Source: Geobacillus sp. 46C-IIa (lineage in GTDB: Bacteria > Bacillota > Bacilli > Bacillales > Anoxybacillaceae). From it: a stretch of DNA of 64,000 bases. The notes below the pieces were generated by a model. It saw only the letters and a list, made by a program, of their open reading frames with translations. It was not told where the DNA came from and did no database searches. Each line of letters starts with the position of its first letter. Within the stretch, counting starts at the first letter, position 1. Of the stretch, positions 49,635-59,348 are shown piece by piece. The position numbers and the translations under genes are program-made. The stretch covers positions 3,248,001 through 3,312,000 of the forward strand of contig NZ_CP061474.1 in the NCBI RefSeq assembly GCF_014679505.1, in the 5' to 3' direction.

Positions 49635-50336
49635 TTATTGCGCAACCGCTACCGTCGTCGGGTCAACTTTAATGCCAGGGCCCATCGTCGACGTAACCGT
49701 CACGTTTTTGACATACGTCCCTTTGGCCGCTGCCGGTTTCGCTTTCAAAATCGCTTCGTAAACCGTCGCGAAGTTTTCAACCAACTTTTCGCTGTCAAAC
49801 GATACTTTGCCGATCGGCACGTGAATGTTACCGGCTTTATCGACGCGGTATTCTACTTTACCAGCTTTGATTTCTTGCACCGCTTTCGCTACGTCAAACG
49901 TGACCGTGCCCGTTTTCGGGTTTGGCATTAACCCTTTCGGTCCTAAAATGCGGCCAAGTTTCCCGACTTCACCCATCATGTCCGGCGTGGCAACGACAAC
50001 GTCGAAGTCAAACCAACCTTGCTGGATTTTGTTGATATATTCCGTATCGCCGACATAGTCAGCGCCCGCTGCTTCCGCCTCTTTCGCTTTTTCCCCTTTC
50101 GCGAACACTAACACGCGCGCCACTTTCCCTGTGCCATGCGGCAGGACGACAGCACCGCGAATTTGTTGGTCCGCTTTTTTCGGGTCAACCCCTAAACGAA
50201 ATGCGACTTCAACCGTCGCGTCAAACTTGGCGACGTTCGTTTTTTTCACGAGCTCGATCGCTTCAGCAACCGGATATGCTTTGAAGCGGTCAACGAGCTT
50301 CAACGCTTCTAAATACTTTTTCCCTCTTTTCGGCAT
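49635..50336 (-). CDS. rplA: 50S ribosomal protein L1
   Basis: 233-residue mobile L1-stalk protein that moves deacylated tRNA out of the E site and can repress its own operon. Starts [20 protein letters not shown] at 50336 behind AAGGAGG; the frame extends upstream without a site. Signature [20 protein letters not shown] present. 200 bp after rplK. Confidence 0.98.
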   Translation of the reverse strand: MPKRGKKYLEALKLVDRFKAYPVAEAIELVKKTNVAKFDATVEVAFRLGVDPKKADQQIRGAVVLPHGTGKVARVLVFAKGEKAKEAEAAGADYVGDTEYINKIQQGWFDFDVVVATPDMMGEVGKLGRILGPKGLMPNPKTGTVTFDVAKAVQEIKAGKVEYRVDKAGNIHVPIGKVSFDSEKLVENFATVYEAILKAKPAAAKGTYVKNVTVTSTMGPGIKVDPTTVAVAQ

Positions 50337-50496
50337 GTCAAAGTCCTCCTTGATTGTGGTTTTAGCGGAAAAAACCTCCCACGATGAAACAGCCTTCGCC
50401 TTTTCCAAAGGTAAATGACTCAGCGGAAAGCCGCCCTCTGAGGCGATCGATCCTTGATCCAATGAATAACAATCGCTTTTTTGCCCATGGAGAGAG

Positions 50497-50517
50497 AGGT
50501 TGCGGAATACGCAACCT
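50497..50517 (-). promoter_or_regulatory. Hairpin between rplK and rplA
   Basis: AGGTTGCG-TATTC-CGCAACCT, perfect 8-bp stem, about 20 nt after the rplK stop. The tail is TCTCTCTCC rather than T-only. Could be a weak terminator or a regulatory stem in the 201-nt gap. Confidence 0.45.
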
Positions 50518-50537
50518 CCTCGGACAACAAGCCGGCC

Positions 50538-50963
50538 TTAGTCTTCAATCACGATGCCCATGCTGCGAGCCGTGCCTTCAACCATGCGCATGGCTGCTTC
50601 GATGCTCGCTGCATTCAAATCCGGCATTTTCAGCTCGGCAATCTCGCGCACTTTGTCGCGTTTGATCGTCGCTACTTTGTTGCGGTTCGGTTCGCCGGAG
50701 CCCGATTCGATGCCGGCCGCTTTTTTCAGCAATACAGCAGCTGGCGGCGTTTTCGTGATGAATGTAAATGAACGGTCTTCAAAAACCGTAATTTCAACCG
50801 GAATGATCAACCCTGCTTGGTCAGCGGTACGGGCATTAAACTCTTTACAAAACGCCATAATATTAACACCGGCTTGACCTAACGCAGGACCTACTGGCGG
50901 CGCCGGATTCGCTTTCCCTGCAGGAATTTGCAGTTTGACGATCTTGATTACTTTTTTCGCCAC
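50538..50963 (-). CDS. rplK: 50S ribosomal protein L11
   Basis: 141-residue GTPase-centre protein, needed for RelA activation and target of thiostrepton. Start GTG at 50963 with AGGAGG 8 nt upstream ((M)[16 protein letters not shown]). Signature RSMGIVIED ends the protein. Between nusG and rplA. Confidence 0.97.
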   Translation of the reverse strand: MAKKVIKIVKLQIPAGKANPAPPVGPALGQAGVNIMAFCKEFNARTADQAGLIIPVEITVFEDRSFTFITKTPPAAVLLKKAAGIESGSGEPNRNKVATIKRDKVREIAELKMPDLNAASIEAAMRMVEGTARSMGIVIED

Positions 50964-51127
50964 GAGACACACCTCCTTAAGTCCGTGATGTGGTAATAGG
51001 GATTGCCCCTCCCACTCGTTCGGCTCCGATCTCATGAGCCGTTTCCATATCTCCCATTTCTGTTGAGAGGATCAGCGTATAAAACAAGTTTGCTCCCCTA
51101 TACAAACACGTATAAGTTCATCGCCTA

Positions 51128-51150
51128 TATGTCTCTGTCCAAGAGACATA
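51128..51150 (-). promoter_or_regulatory. 5'-end hairpin of the rplKA leader
   Basis: TATGTCTC-TTGGACA-GAGACATA, perfect 8-bp stem, within about 10 nt of the expected transcript start. Could protect the 5' end or be part of an L1/L11 control site. The leader (50964-51155) holds no gene. Confidence 0.5.
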
Positions 51151-51162
51151 CTGACCTTTAAA

Positions 51163-51191
51163 ATAGTATCACTTTTCAGTAGTGATTGCAA
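51163..51191 (-). promoter_or_regulatory. Sigma-A promoter of rplK-rplA
   Basis: TTGCAA (51186-51191), 17 nt, TACTAT (51163-51168) on minus. Confidence 0.8.
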
Positions 51192-51202
51192 GTTCTTTTC
51201 CA

Positions 51203-51736
51203 TTAGATTTTTTCGATTTGCGAAAACTCAAGCTCTACCCGCGTTTCGCGGCCAAACATGTCGACAAGCAGTTTGACTTTATGTTTATCCGGATCAATCG
51301 CCTCAATTTTTCCGGTGAAGTTCGCAAACGGTCCTTCTTTAATTCGGACGGTCTCGTTTACCTCATAATCGACATCAACCTCAGCGAGAGGCATGCCCAT
51401 CCGCTTCAAAATCATCTTCACTTCTTCCTCCATGAGCGGCGTCGGTTTCGAACCGGCCCCGCTCGAACCGACGAATCCGGTCACGCCGGGTGTGTTGCGC
51501 ACAACGTACCATGAATCGTCGGTCATGACCATTTCAACGAGCACATAACCGGGAAACACTTTCTTTTTCGTCGTTTTCCGCTTCCCGTTCTTAATGTCCG
51601 TTTCCGTCTCCTCCGGGACGACAACGCGGAAAATTTTATCTTGCATCCCCATCGATTCAACGCGTTTTTCCAAATTGGCTTTCACTTTATTTTCGTATCC
51701 TGAATATGTATGGACGACATACCAGTTTTTCTCCAT
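51203..51736 (-). CDS. nusG: Transcription elongation factor NusG
   Basis: 177-residue factor with an N-terminal NGN domain (WYVVHTYSGYENKVKANLEKR) and a C-terminal KOW domain (VRIKEGPFANFTGKIEAIDPD). In Bacillus it promotes pausing at T-rich sites and couples to ribosomes. ATG at 51736. A promoter and a terminator-like hairpin precede it, so it may be controlled apart from secE. Confidence 0.97.
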   Translation of the reverse strand: MEKNWYVVHTYSGYENKVKANLEKRVESMGMQDKIFRVVVPEETETDIKNGKRKTTKKKVFPGYVLVEMVMTDDSWYVVRNTPGVTGFVGSSGAGSKPTPLMEEEVKMILKRMGMPLAEVDVDYEVNETVRIKEGPFANFTGKIEAIDPDKHKVKLLVDMFGRETRVELEFSQIEKI

Positions 51737-51775
51737 CAGCGAGCCTCCCTAGGGCGGTTTTCATTTTGTTTTTTA

Positions 51776-51802
51776 TGCAAAACAAAAACCCGTTGCCGGG
51801 TT
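51776..51802 (-). terminator. Terminator-like hairpin between secE and nusG
   Basis: On minus AACCCG-GCAA-CGGGTT then TTTGTTTTG. It lies about 25 nt downstream of an extended -10 promoter and 40 bp upstream of nusG, the layout of an attenuator. Confidence 0.65.
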
Positions 51803-51825
51803 CCATACTCGTACGATTATCTTTC

Positions 51826-51834
51826 ATTATAGCA
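51826..51834 (-). promoter_or_regulatory. Extended -10 promoter before nusG
   Basis: TGCTATAAT (51826-51834) on minus is a perfect extended -10; a weak -35 (TTGAAT) is 19 nt upstream inside the end of secE. Confidence 0.55.
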
Positions 51835-51848
51835 TATCATCCGCCCAC

Positions 51849-52031
51849 TTATTCAAACACAAGGCGAATTAACTGCGAAATGCCGAGATCAACAACGGCA
51901 AAAAAGACGGTGAAAAACGCCACCGTGGCCAACACAACCGCCGTGTAGTTGACTAACTCCTTTCGGTTTGGCCAACTTACCTTTTTCAGTTCGCGTACGA
52001 CTTCTTTAAAAAAGTTGGTTACTCGCTGCAT
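51849..52031 (-). CDS. secE: Preprotein translocase subunit SecE
   Basis: 60-residue single-helix clamp of SecY. Amphipathic N-terminus with the conserved VVRELKKVSWPNRKEL, membrane helix about 31-55. Start ATG at 52031 with GGAGGT 7 nt upstream. Between rpmG and nusG, as in B. subtilis. Confidence 0.97.
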   Translation of the reverse strand: MQRVTNFFKEVVRELKKVSWPNRKELVNYTAVVLATVAFFTVFFAVVDLGISQLIRLVFE

Positions 52032-52071
52032 CACTCGTACCTCCACGATTGCTCAAAACTGTCCCCATCGC

Positions 52072-52221
52072 TCACTTCGTTTCGCGATGGGCGGTATGCT
52101 TGTTGCATACTGGGCAAAATTTGTTGGCCGTCAGGCGCTCACCGAGGCGGCCGATCTGTTTTGTAGCTGTATAATTTCGGCTTCCGCATTGCGCGCAAGC
52201 CAACGTGACTTTTTGGCGCAT
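52072..52221 (-). CDS. rpmG: 50S ribosomal protein L33, zinc-ribbon form
   Basis: 49 residues beginning MRQKVTLACAQCGSRNYTAT and ending HTAHRETK. Both CxxC pairs (C9/C12 and C36/C39) are present, so it binds zinc. ATG at 52221, with GAAAGG close upstream. First gene of rpmG-secE-nusG. Confidence 0.95.
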   Translation of the reverse strand: MRQKVTLACAQCGSRNYTATKQIGRLGERLTANKFCPVCNKHTAHRETK

Positions 52222-52255
52222 AAACCTTTCACCGTTCCCGCAGGATGTCCATAAA

Positions 52256-52285
52256 AATTTATCATATCAATGTTTCTGCTGTCAA
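52256..52285 (-). promoter_or_regulatory. Sigma-A promoter of rpmG-secE
   Basis: TTGACA (52280-52285), 18 nt, TAAATT (52256-52261) on minus, between sigH and rpmG. Confidence 0.75.
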
Positions 52286-52327
52286 CGCCATCTTTTGGTT
52301 CGCCCTTGCCGCAGGCCGGTGCGCCGC

Positions 52328-52978
52328 CTATAAGCTGATCTCCCGGTATTCTAAATACTTTTCGAGCTTCCGTTTAACGCGTTGCAAGGCGTTGTCGATC
52401 GATTTGACATGGCGGTTCAACTCTTCAGAAATCTCTTGGTACGAGCGCCCATCCAAATATAAAGCAAGCACTTTCCGCTCCAAGTCGCTCAGCAACTCCG
52501 TCATCTTCAACTCGATATCGTCGACTTCCTCGCGGTTGACAATCAATTCTTCCGGATCTGTCGCCTGCGCGCCGGACAACACATCCATGAGCGTCCGATC
52601 TGATTCGTCATCGTAAATGGGCTTGTCTAAAGAAACGTAAGAGTTGAGCGGAATGTGTTTTTGGCGGGTCGCCGTTTTAATGGCGGTGATCATTTGTCTT
52701 GTGATGCAAAGTTCTGCAAACGCTTTAAATGAAGAAAGCTTGTCCCCCTTAAAATCGCGGACTGCCTTATACAGCCCGATCATCCCCTCCTGCACGATAT
52801 CTTCCCGATCGGCCCCGACTAAAAAGTACGAGCGGGCTTTGGCACGCACAAAGTTTTGGTATTTGTGAATTAAAAAATCAAGCGCCTCCCCATCCCCTTT
52901 ATGAACGAGTGCGACAAGTTGTTCATCCTCAAGCTGTTGATAGTCCCTTGCTTTGTCTACTTTGAAGCATTCCCCCAC
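52328..52978 (-). CDS. sigH: RNA polymerase sigma-H factor
   Basis: Alternative sigma factor of the transition to stationary phase, competence and sporulation onset. Region 2 (RSYFLVGADREDIVQEGMIG and FKAFAELCITRQMITAIK) and region 4 (GRSYQEISEELNRHVKSIDN) are intact. I prefer GTG at 52978 (216 aa): GGGGGGATCA is about 2-8 nt upstream, and the promoter at 53014-53043 would start RNA near 53007, excluding a start at 53011. Confidence 0.93.
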   Translation of the reverse strand: MGECFKVDKARDYQQLEDEQLVALVHKGDGEALDFLIHKYQNFVRAKARSYFLVGADREDIVQEGMIGLYKAVRDFKGDKLSSFKAFAELCITRQMITAIKTATRQKHIPLNSYVSLDKPIYDDESDRTLMDVLSGAQATDPEELIVNREEVDDIELKMTELLSDLERKVLALYLDGRSYQEISEELNRHVKSIDNALQRVKRKLEKYLEYREISL

Positions 52979-53013
52979 GCTGATCCCCCCGACCGCATCA
53001 ATCGCTAACATTT

Positions 53014-53043
53014 ATTATACAGTACAAATTTTTACAGCGTCAA
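53014..53043 (-). promoter_or_regulatory. Sigma-A promoter of sigH
   Basis: TTGACG (53038-53043), 18 nt, TATAAT (53014-53019) on minus, just before the rae1 stop. Confidence 0.75.
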
Positions 53044-53047
53044 CCGC

Positions 53048-53560
53048 TCATTTTTGTCCTCTTCGCCATTTTTCAAAAATTTCGGCAACTCGATCATTGA
53101 GCGGCATTTTCGAGATCGGGGTGCGCTGCTTGATATCCCGCAGCTTTTTGGAAATGTCCCGCTCGACCGCCTCGATTTCGTACAGCAGTTCGCGCGCCGA
53201 TTTGCGCAAGGCGCCTTGGCTGAACACCGTCCATTGCTCTGTATAATCAGACGTCGCTACATACACCTTTGTGCGTGCATTCATTAACGTTTTCGCCAAC
53301 CGTTCAATCCGTTCGTCGGCTGTCTCATTTTCCTTTGTAAAAATGACGTCAACATCGTAATTTTTATACTTTTTCTCGTTCCCTTGCACGAGGTGGGCGT
53401 CAAAAACGATGATGACATGATCCCCGGTGAACCCTTTGTAATCGGCCATTTTATCAATCAGCAAATCCCTTGCTGCGGCCAGATCGCCCTCTTCTTTTAA
53501 CCGGCGCAGCGCCGGCCATGCCCCAATGATGTTATAGCCGTCAACAATCAAAATGTTCAT
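53048..53560 (-). CDS. rae1: Ribosome-associated endoribonuclease Rae1 (YacP)
   Basis: NYN/PIN-fold nuclease that in B. subtilis enters the ribosomal A site and cuts mRNA during translation. 170 residues with the acidic site in ILIVDGYNIIGAW (3-15) and VIIVFDAHLVQG, plus ENETADERIERLA and YVATSDYTEQ. Three bases after rlmB, within the cysE-cysS-mrnC-rlmB-rae1 string. Confidence 0.92.
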   Translation of the reverse strand: MNILIVDGYNIIGAWPALRRLKEEGDLAAARDLLIDKMADYKGFTGDHVIIVFDAHLVQGNEKKYKNYDVDVIFTKENETADERIERLAKTLMNARTKVYVATSDYTEQWTVFSQGALRKSARELLYEIEAVERDISKKLRDIKQRTPISKMPLNDRVAEIFEKWRRGQK

Positions 53561-53563
53561 CGG

Positions 53564-54304
53564 CTATTCCCCTAATGGATACCGCTTCCGGTACACCTCA
53601 TACATGAGCAGGCTGGCGGCAACGGAAGCGTTAAGCGAGGTGACATGCCCGCGCATCGGCAGCCGGAATAGAAAATCACACTTTTCGAGCACTAAGCGAC
53701 TAATGCCTTTTCCTTCGCTGCCGATCACAAGCGCCAGCGGCATCGTACCGTCAAGCGAACGGTAGTCGTCTTTGGCGGCTGCATCGGTTCCGGCTACCCA
53801 CACTCCCCGCTCTTTCAGCTCATCGATCGTCCGCGCCAAGTTCGTCACGCGCGCAACCGGAACGTGCTCAATGGCTCCGGTTGACGCCTTCGCGACCGTT
53901 GGCGTCAGCCCGACCGAACGCCGCTTCGGGATGATGAGCCCATGCGCCCCCACCGCATCGGCCGTACGCATGATGGCGCCTAAATTATGCGGATCCTCAA
54001 GCTCGTCCAACACGAGGAAAAACGGCGCCTCCCCGCGTTCAGCGGCGCGGGCGAATAAGTCATCCACCTCATAGTAGCGGTACGCCGCCGCTTGGGCGAT
54101 GACCCCTTGGTGCGCCCCTTCGGCCATTTGATCAAGCTTGCGCTTCGGGACATATTGGACGAGCACGCCCCGCCGCTTCGCCCATTCGAGAACGGGCTCG
54201 ACGGCGTGGCGCTGCGCCCCTTCGGCGATCCAAATTTTATTGATGTCGCGCCCAGATTTGAGCGCTTCAATGACCGGATTTCTGCCGATAATGTAATCCA
54301 TCAT
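53564..54304 (-). CDS. rlmB: 23S rRNA 2'-O-methyltransferase RlmB/TrmH family
   Basis: SPOUT-class RNA methyltransferase. N-terminal substrate-binding domain ([15 protein letters not shown]), then the knotted domain with [31 protein letters not shown] and [16 protein letters not shown]. Most likely makes Gm2251 (E. coli numbering) in 23S. 246 residues. Its ATG overlaps the mrnC stop (ATGA). Confidence 0.93.
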   Translation of the reverse strand: MMDYIIGRNPVIEALKSGRDINKIWIAEGAQRHAVEPVLEWAKRRGVLVQYVPKRKLDQMAEGAHQGVIAQAAAYRYYEVDDLFARAAERGEAPFFLVLDELEDPHNLGAIMRTADAVGAHGLIIPKRRSVGLTPTVAKASTGAIEHVPVARVTNLARTIDELKERGVWVAGTDAAAKDDYRSLDGTMPLALVIGSEGKGISRLVLEKCDFLFRLPMRGHVTSLNASVAASLLMYEVYRKRYPLGE

Positions 54305-54723
54305 TCCAACGCCCTTTCTTCCCTTTCAATAATGGCAAATGAACGGTCGATTAGCTCATCGATTCGCCTCTCATCGTTCCTTAAAAAATGGTACCCGATT
54401 AATGCTTCAAACGCTGTACTATGCCGATACGTCTGGACATCCGTGTTTTTCGGGATCGTGCCCGATTTGGCGTTGCGGCCGCGGCGGACGATGGCTTTCT
54501 CCTCGTCGGTCAGCGCGTCTTCGTCAAGCAAAGCTAAAATGACTTTCGCCTGCGCCCGCGCTGACACGTAGCGGATCGCCCGCCGATGCAACTCATGCGG
54601 CCGAACGTTGCCGGTCGCAAGCAAATGGCGGCGCACATACACCTCATAAACGGCGTCGCCGATATAGGCGAGCGCCAGGCCGTTTAATTGTTTCACATCA
54701 TGGATCATCTCAAACTGTGCCAT
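54301..54723 (-). CDS. mrnC: Mini-ribonuclease III (MrnC)
   Basis: Dimeric RNase III catalytic domain without a double-stranded RNA-binding domain; matures the ends of 23S rRNA in B. subtilis. Motif [16 protein letters not shown] with the catalytic aspartate, and [16 protein letters not shown] conserved. I set the start at 54723 (MAQFEMIHD, 140 aa); ATG 54744 is an alternative. Two bases separate it from the cysS stop. Confidence 0.93.
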   Translation of the reverse strand: MAQFEMIHDVKQLNGLALAYIGDAVYEVYVRRHLLATGNVRPHELHRRAIRYVSARAQAKVILALLDEDALTDEEKAIVRRGRNAKSGTIPKNTDVQTYRHSTAFEALIGYHFLRNDERRIDELIDRSFAIIEREERALE

Positions 54724-54725
54724 GT

Positions 54726-56129
54726 TTACGATCCCCGTTTCCATCTCGTCCCTTGCGGCGTATCTTCCAAAATGATATTTTTCGCTTTCAGCTCATCGCG
54801 GATGCGGTCGGCTAAGGCAAAGTCACGGTTTTTCCGCGCTTCGTTGCGCTGGCGGATCAGCGCCTCAATTTCTTCGTCAAGCAGCTCTTCTTGTTTCAAA
54901 GTAAGGCCGAGCACATCCGCCAGTTGCTCAAACTCGCGCAAAAACGCGTGAATGACGTTCTCGGACGTCGTTTTCTCCTGCAAATACAAGTTCGCTTGCT
55001 TGGCGAGTTCAAACAGGACAGCAATGCCGTTGGCGGTGTTGAAATCATCGTCCATTTCACGAATGAACGAGGCACGGACATCCGCAAGGCGCGAAAGCCA
55101 CTCCTCATCGTTGTCGGTTAAGTTCGTGCTCGCTCCAAGCCGGTGCTGCAAGTTGCCGTATGCTGTCTTCAACCGTTCGAGCCCGCGCCGCGCGCTCTCA
55201 AGCAGCTCCTCGCTGTAGTTGATCGGATGGCGGTAGTGCACCGACAGCATAAAGAAACGCAACACTTGCGGGTCAACCTGCTGAATAATATCATGAACGA
55301 GCACAAAATTGCCAAGCGACTTGGACATTTTTTCATTGTTAATATTTAAATACCCATTGTGCAGCCAATATTTCGCAAACGGTTTGCCGGTCAGCGCCTC
55401 CGACTGGGCAATTTCGTTTTCATGGTGCGGAAACGTCAAGTCTTGGCCGCCAGCATGAATGTCGATCGTATCACCTAAATATTTGCGCGCCATCGCCGAG
55501 CATTCGATATGCCAGCCGGGCCGCCCTTTCCCCCATGGGCTGTCCCAAGAAATCTCTCCTTCTTTTGCGGCTTTCCAAAGAGCAAAATCGAGCGGATCGT
55601 CTTTCTTTTCTCCCACTTCGATGCGCGCTCCCGCCTGCAGTTCGTCAATCGACTGGTGCGACAATTTGCCGTAGCCGGGAAACTTGCGCGTCCGATAGTA
55701 TACGTCGCCGTTAACTTCGTACGCATACCCTTTGTCAATAAGCGCTTGAATAAATTCAATAATCGTTCCGATATTTTCCGTCACGCGCGGATGGATATCC
55801 GCCTTTTTGCAGCCGAGCGCTTGAATGTCCTCAAAATACGCCTTAATAAACCGCTCGGCGATCGCCGGAACGCTCTCGCCGAGCTCACGGGCAGCCCTGA
55901 TCAGCTTATCGTCCACATCCGTAAAGTTGGACACATATGTCACATCATAGCCGCGGAACTCCAAATAGCGGCGGATCGTGTCAAAGACGATGGCAGCGCG
56001 GGCATTACCGATATGAATATAATTATAGACCGTCGGGCCGCATACATACATTTTCACTTTGTTCGGTTCAAGCGGCTCAAACCGTTCTTTTTTTCGCGTC
56101 AATGTATTATAAAGCCGGATGCTGCTCAT
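54726..56129 (-). CDS. cysS: Cysteine--tRNA ligase
   Basis: Class I aminoacyl-tRNA synthetase, 467 residues. HIGH motif as [10 protein letters not shown] (36-45), KMSKS motif as KMSKSLGN, and the zinc ligands starting with Cys29 (VCGPTVYNY). Its start overlaps the cysE end by 23 bp. Controlled with cysE by the cysteine T-box. Confidence 0.98.
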   Translation of the reverse strand: MSSIRLYNTLTRKKERFEPLEPNKVKMYVCGPTVYNYIHIGNARAAIVFDTIRRYLEFRGYDVTYVSNFTDVDDKLIRAARELGESVPAIAERFIKAYFEDIQALGCKKADIHPRVTENIGTIIEFIQALIDKGYAYEVNGDVYYRTRKFPGYGKLSHQSIDELQAGARIEVGEKKDDPLDFALWKAAKEGEISWDSPWGKGRPGWHIECSAMARKYLGDTIDIHAGGQDLTFPHHENEIAQSEALTGKPFAKYWLHNGYLNINNEKMSKSLGNFVLVHDIIQQVDPQVLRFFMLSVHYRHPINYSEELLESARRGLERLKTAYGNLQHRLGASTNLTDNDEEWLSRLADVRASFIREMDDDFNTANGIAVLFELAKQANLYLQEKTTSENVIHAFLREFEQLADVLGLTLKQEELLDEEIEALIRQRNEARKNRDFALADRIRDELKAKNIILEDTPQGTRWKRGS

Positions 56130-56781
56130 ATTCGCTCTTCCTTTCTTGGTGTTTCAATGCCTCAAGCTCGCTTTGCAGCCGGGCGATTTCGGCTTCAAGC
56201 TCCCGGAACCGGTCGGCGATCGGATCCGGCAAATCGGTATGGTTTAAATCTTTTTTCACCTTTACCCCATCGCGCACGACAACGCGGCCGGGGATGCCGA
56301 CAACCGTTGAATTGGGCGGCACATCTTTTAACACAACCGACCCAGCGCCGATCTTTGAGTTTTCCCCGATCGTAATCGAACCGAGCACTTTCGCGCCGGC
56401 AGCGATCAAACAGTTATCTTTAATCGTCGGATGGCGCTTCCCTTTTTCTTTTCCTGTCCCGCCTAATGTAACCCCTTGATAGACGGTGACGTTGTCGCCG
56501 ATTTCGCACGTCTCGCCGATGACCACTCCCATGCCGTGATCGATGAAAAAGCGGCGGCCGATTTTTGCGCCCGGATGGATTTCAATGCCGGTGAAAAAGC
56601 GGCTAATTTGCGAAATCAAACGGGCAAGAAAGAAAAATTTCCGTTTGTAAAGCGCATGGGCGATCCGGTGCGCCCAGATGGCATGCAAACCCGAATACGT
56701 TAAAATCACTTCCAAATAGCTTCTTGCTGCCGGGTCTTGTTCGAAAATGACTTCGATGTCTTCTTTTAATGTTTTAAACAT
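56107..56781 (-). CDS. cysE: Serine O-acetyltransferase
   Basis: Makes O-acetylserine from serine and acetyl-CoA, the first step of cysteine synthesis. 224 residues: N-terminal helical domain and a left-handed beta-helix of hexapeptide repeats ([18 protein letters not shown], with the catalytic His). Start ATG at 56781 behind GGAGGGAGG; the frame extends upstream into the T-box without a site. Confidence 0.96.
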   Translation of the reverse strand: MFKTLKEDIEVIFEQDPAARSYLEVILTYSGLHAIWAHRIAHALYKRKFFFLARLISQISRFFTGIEIHPGAKIGRRFFIDHGMGVVIGETCEIGDNVTVYQGVTLGGTGKEKGKRHPTIKDNCLIAAGAKVLGSITIGENSKIGAGSVVLKDVPPNSTVVGIPGRVVVRDGVKVKKDLNHTDLPDPIADRFRELEAEIARLQSELEALKHQERKSEYEQHPAL

Positions 56782-56814
56782 AATGTCCTCCCTCCATCCC
56801 ATTCGATGATGAAT

Positions 56815-57100
56815 AAAAAAGCGTCTCTGTGCCGAAGACACAGAGACGCTTTTGGCGCGGTTCCACTCTGTTTAGCGAAACGGATGCGCCGTTTCGCTCG
56901 CTCGAGTCCGATAACGGAGATGCTCCGCTCCCCTCTACTGCAGAACGTCTCTGTTCCGGTTCGAAAGGAGGCTCCGAGGCGCATTTCAGACAACATCGGG
57001 CATAAACCGCTCCCAGCCAAGGCGGTTCTCTCTGGAATGCCGATGTCACCTACTTCTCCTCGTCAACGCTTTATCATTATGTGTGCTTGTTCAACCGACA
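56815..57100 (-). promoter_or_regulatory. Cysteine T-box leader of cysE-cysS
   Basis: Contains the T-box core AGTGGAACCGCG (56856-56867), then the terminator AGCGTCTCTGTG/CACAGAGACGCT (56820-56850) with TTTTTT. Stem I carries AGAGAG-type and purine-rich loops. A TGC (Cys) triplet in the likely specifier region is at 56981-56983 (within GAAATGCGCC). Uncharged tRNA-Cys should block termination. Confidence 0.92.
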
Positions 57101-57111
57101 AACTTTGTATT

Positions 57112-57120
57112 ATTATACCA
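57112..57120 (-). promoter_or_regulatory. Extended -10 promoter of cysE-cysS
   Basis: TGGTATAAT (57112-57120) on minus, a perfect extended -10; the -35 region is poor. About 15 nt before the T-box RNA. Confidence 0.6.
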
Positions 57121-57152
57121 CAGCTGCAAAGCAAACGTGCATACAAGATCAA

Positions 57153-58622
57153 CTAAAATTTTTCTTGCAGCACCCGTTCGAGCCGTTCGATCACCTTTTG
57201 CTTGCCAAGCAGCTGAATGGCAAACGGCAGCTCCGGTCCGTGCGTTTGCCCGGTCACTGCGGCGCGAATCGGCATAAACAGCTTCTTCCCTTTTTGCCCA
57301 GTCGACTTTTGCACCGCTTTGATCGTTGCTTTAATCTCATCGGCCGTAAACGGTTCAAGCTCCCGCACATTCGCTAAAAAGGCAGAAAGCACGTCCGGCA
57401 CTTGTTCTTCGGCGAGCACTTGGCGGGCTTCATCTTCATATTCGACTTCTTCTTTAAAGAACAGCTCGGACAGCGGAACAATCTCCGCCCCGTAGCTCAT
57501 TTGCTCCTGATACAAGGCAATCAAATTGCGCACCCATTGCCGCTGCTCATCGCTCATGTCCGACGGCAGGCGTCCAGCTTTCACTAAATGCGGCAACGCC
57601 AGCTCGACAAGCCGGTCGAGATCAAGCTTTTTGATATATTGATTGTTCATCCATGTCAGTTTCTTCGTATCAAACATCGACGGCGATTTCGACAGCCGAG
57701 CGACGTCGAACATGCGGATCAGTTCGTCTCTCGTAAAAATTTCTTCTTCCCCTTCCGGCGACCAGCCAAGGAGGGCGAAAAAGTTGAACATCGCCTCCGG
57801 CAAATAGCCCAGTTCTTTATATTGCGACACAAACTGAATGATCGATTCATCGCGCTTGGACAGCTTTTTCCGCTGCTCGTTGACAATGAGCGTCAAATGG
57901 GCGAACTGCGGCGGCTCCCAACCGAAATATTCATACACCATGAGCTGTTTCGGCGTGTTGGACAAATGCTCCTCGCCGCGGAACACATGGCTGATTTCCA
58001 TCAAATGGTCATCAATGACGACGGCAAAATTGTACGTCGGAATGCCGTTCGCCTTCATAATGACCCAGTCGCCGACGTCTTTCGACTCAAACGTCACGTT
58101 GCCGCGCACTAGATCGTTCACTTCGTACGTTTTCCCTTCCGGTACTTTCAGGCGGATCGTATACGGCTTCCCTTGCGCTTCAAGTTCAGCGACTTGCTCC
58201 GGCGTTAAATGGCGGCATTTGCCGCTGTATTGCGGAGCGGCAATACCGGCCGCCCGCTGCTCCTCCCGTTCCCGCTCGAGCTCTTCCGGTGTGCAAAAAC
58301 ATTTGTACGCATGCCCTTGTTCGAGCAATTCGTTTACATACTTCCGGTAGATGTCTAGCCGCTCCGTCTGCCGATACGGCCCGTAGCCACCGTCTTTGTC
58401 AACCGATTCATCATAATCAATGCCGAGCCATTTTAAGTTTTCAAGCTGCGACTCTTCGCCGCCTTCAACGTTCCGTTCAATATCCGTATCTTCGATGCGG
58501 ACGACCATTTTTCCGCCGTGATGGCGGGCAAACAAATAGTTAAACAGCGCTGTCCGCGCCCCGCCGATATGCAAATGACCGGTCGGGCTCGGCGCATAGC
58601 GCACGCGCACGTCTTTTGCCAT
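57153..58622 (-). CDS. gltX: Glutamate--tRNA ligase
   Basis: Class I synthetase, 489 residues, HIGH region as [12 protein letters not shown] (11-22) and KMSKS-like KLSKRDES. Zinc-region cysteine cluster around CFCTPEE. In Bacilli it also charges tRNA-Gln for later amidation, consistent with the tRNA-Gln in this window. Own promoter at 58662-58690. Confidence 0.98.
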   Translation of the reverse strand: MAKDVRVRYAPSPTGHLHIGGARTALFNYLFARHHGGKMVVRIEDTDIERNVEGGEESQLENLKWLGIDYDESVDKDGGYGPYRQTERLDIYRKYVNELLEQGHAYKCFCTPEELEREREEQRAAGIAAPQYSGKCRHLTPEQVAELEAQGKPYTIRLKVPEGKTYEVNDLVRGNVTFESKDVGDWVIMKANGIPTYNFAVVIDDHLMEISHVFRGEEHLSNTPKQLMVYEYFGWEPPQFAHLTLIVNEQRKKLSKRDESIIQFVSQYKELGYLPEAMFNFFALLGWSPEGEEEIFTRDELIRMFDVARLSKSPSMFDTKKLTWMNNQYIKKLDLDRLVELALPHLVKAGRLPSDMSDEQRQWVRNLIALYQEQMSYGAEIVPLSELFFKEEVEYEDEARQVLAEEQVPDVLSAFLANVRELEPFTADEIKATIKAVQKSTGQKGKKLFMPIRAAVTGQTHGPELPFAIQLLGKQKVIERLERVLQEKF

Positions 58623-58661
58623 CGTCCAACCCCTCCACTTTCATCAAAAACTTGTGCTATT

Positions 58662-58690
58662 ATTGTACCGTTTATCACCGCAAAGTTCAA
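58662..58690 (-). promoter_or_regulatory. Sigma-A promoter of gltX
   Basis: TTGAAC (58685-58690), 17 nt, TACAAT (58662-58667) on minus. Confidence 0.78.
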
Positions 58691-58767
58691 AACGGACGGC
58701 TCCCCTCATCAGCGCTGTGCCGCCGGACACCGACCCCTTCCGCTCGGCGCCTTCACGCCCTGGGCGG

Positions 58768-58797
58768 AAAAACACGAGGCCGGAACGCTTCCGGACC
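58768..58797 (-). terminator. Possible terminator after ispF
   Basis: GGTCCGGAA/TTCCGGCC stem with a 3-nt loop and a one-base bulge, then a T run (58768-58772) five bases later. Weak because the T-tail is displaced. Confidence 0.35.
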
Positions 58798-58851
58798 CGT
58801 CATGCCGCCGCTTCCTAAGCGGTCATCATCAGGCGCCGCAGCACCCAAATA

Positions 58852-59334
58852 TTACGCCCTGCTCTTTTGCAGCAATACGACCGCCTGGGCGGCAATGCCT
58901 TCTTCGCGCCCAGTGAATCCCAGTTTTTCTGTCGTCGTGGCCTTCACATTCACTTGCGAACGCTCGGCTTCGAGCAGCCGGGCGATCATCGTCTTCATGT
59001 CCTCGATGTACGGTGCCATCTTCGGCTTTTGTGCGATAATGGTGCAGTCCGCATTAACTAGCGTATACCCTTCTTGCCGGACGAGCGCCCATACGTGCGC
59101 GAGCAACTCGGTTGAGTCAGCATCTTTATAGCGCGGGTCCGTATCTGGAAAATGCCGCCCAATATCGCCGGCGCCAATCGCCCCAAGGCATGCATCCGCC
59201 ACCGCGTGAAGCAGCACATCGGCATCGGAATGGCCAAGCAGCCCTTTCTCATACGGAATATGTATGCCGCCGATAATGAGTGGACGCCCTTCGGCCAGTT
59301 GATGGACGTCAAACCCTTGTCCAATGCGAAACAT
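58852..59334 (-). CDS. ispF: 2-C-methyl-D-erythritol 2,4-cyclodiphosphate synthase IspF
   Basis: MEP-pathway enzyme, 160 residues. Zinc ligands D9 and H11 (GFDVHQL) and H43 (LLHAVADAC), and the [10 protein letters not shown] segment. Fourteen bases after ispD. The pair supplies isoprenoid precursors. Confidence 0.97.
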   Translation of the reverse strand: MFRIGQGFDVHQLAEGRPLIIGGIHIPYEKGLLGHSDADVLLHAVADACLGAIGAGDIGRHFPDTDPRYKDADSTELLAHVWALVRQEGYTLVNADCTIIAQKPKMAPYIEDMKTMIARLLEAERSQVNVKATTTEKLGFTGREEGIAAQAVVLLQKSRA

Positions 59335-59348
59335 CTCTTCACCCCCAT

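Noticed and set aside
58623..58851. Open frames between ispF and gltX
   Set aside because: They overlap the gltX promoter and have no recognisable protein or ribosome site.
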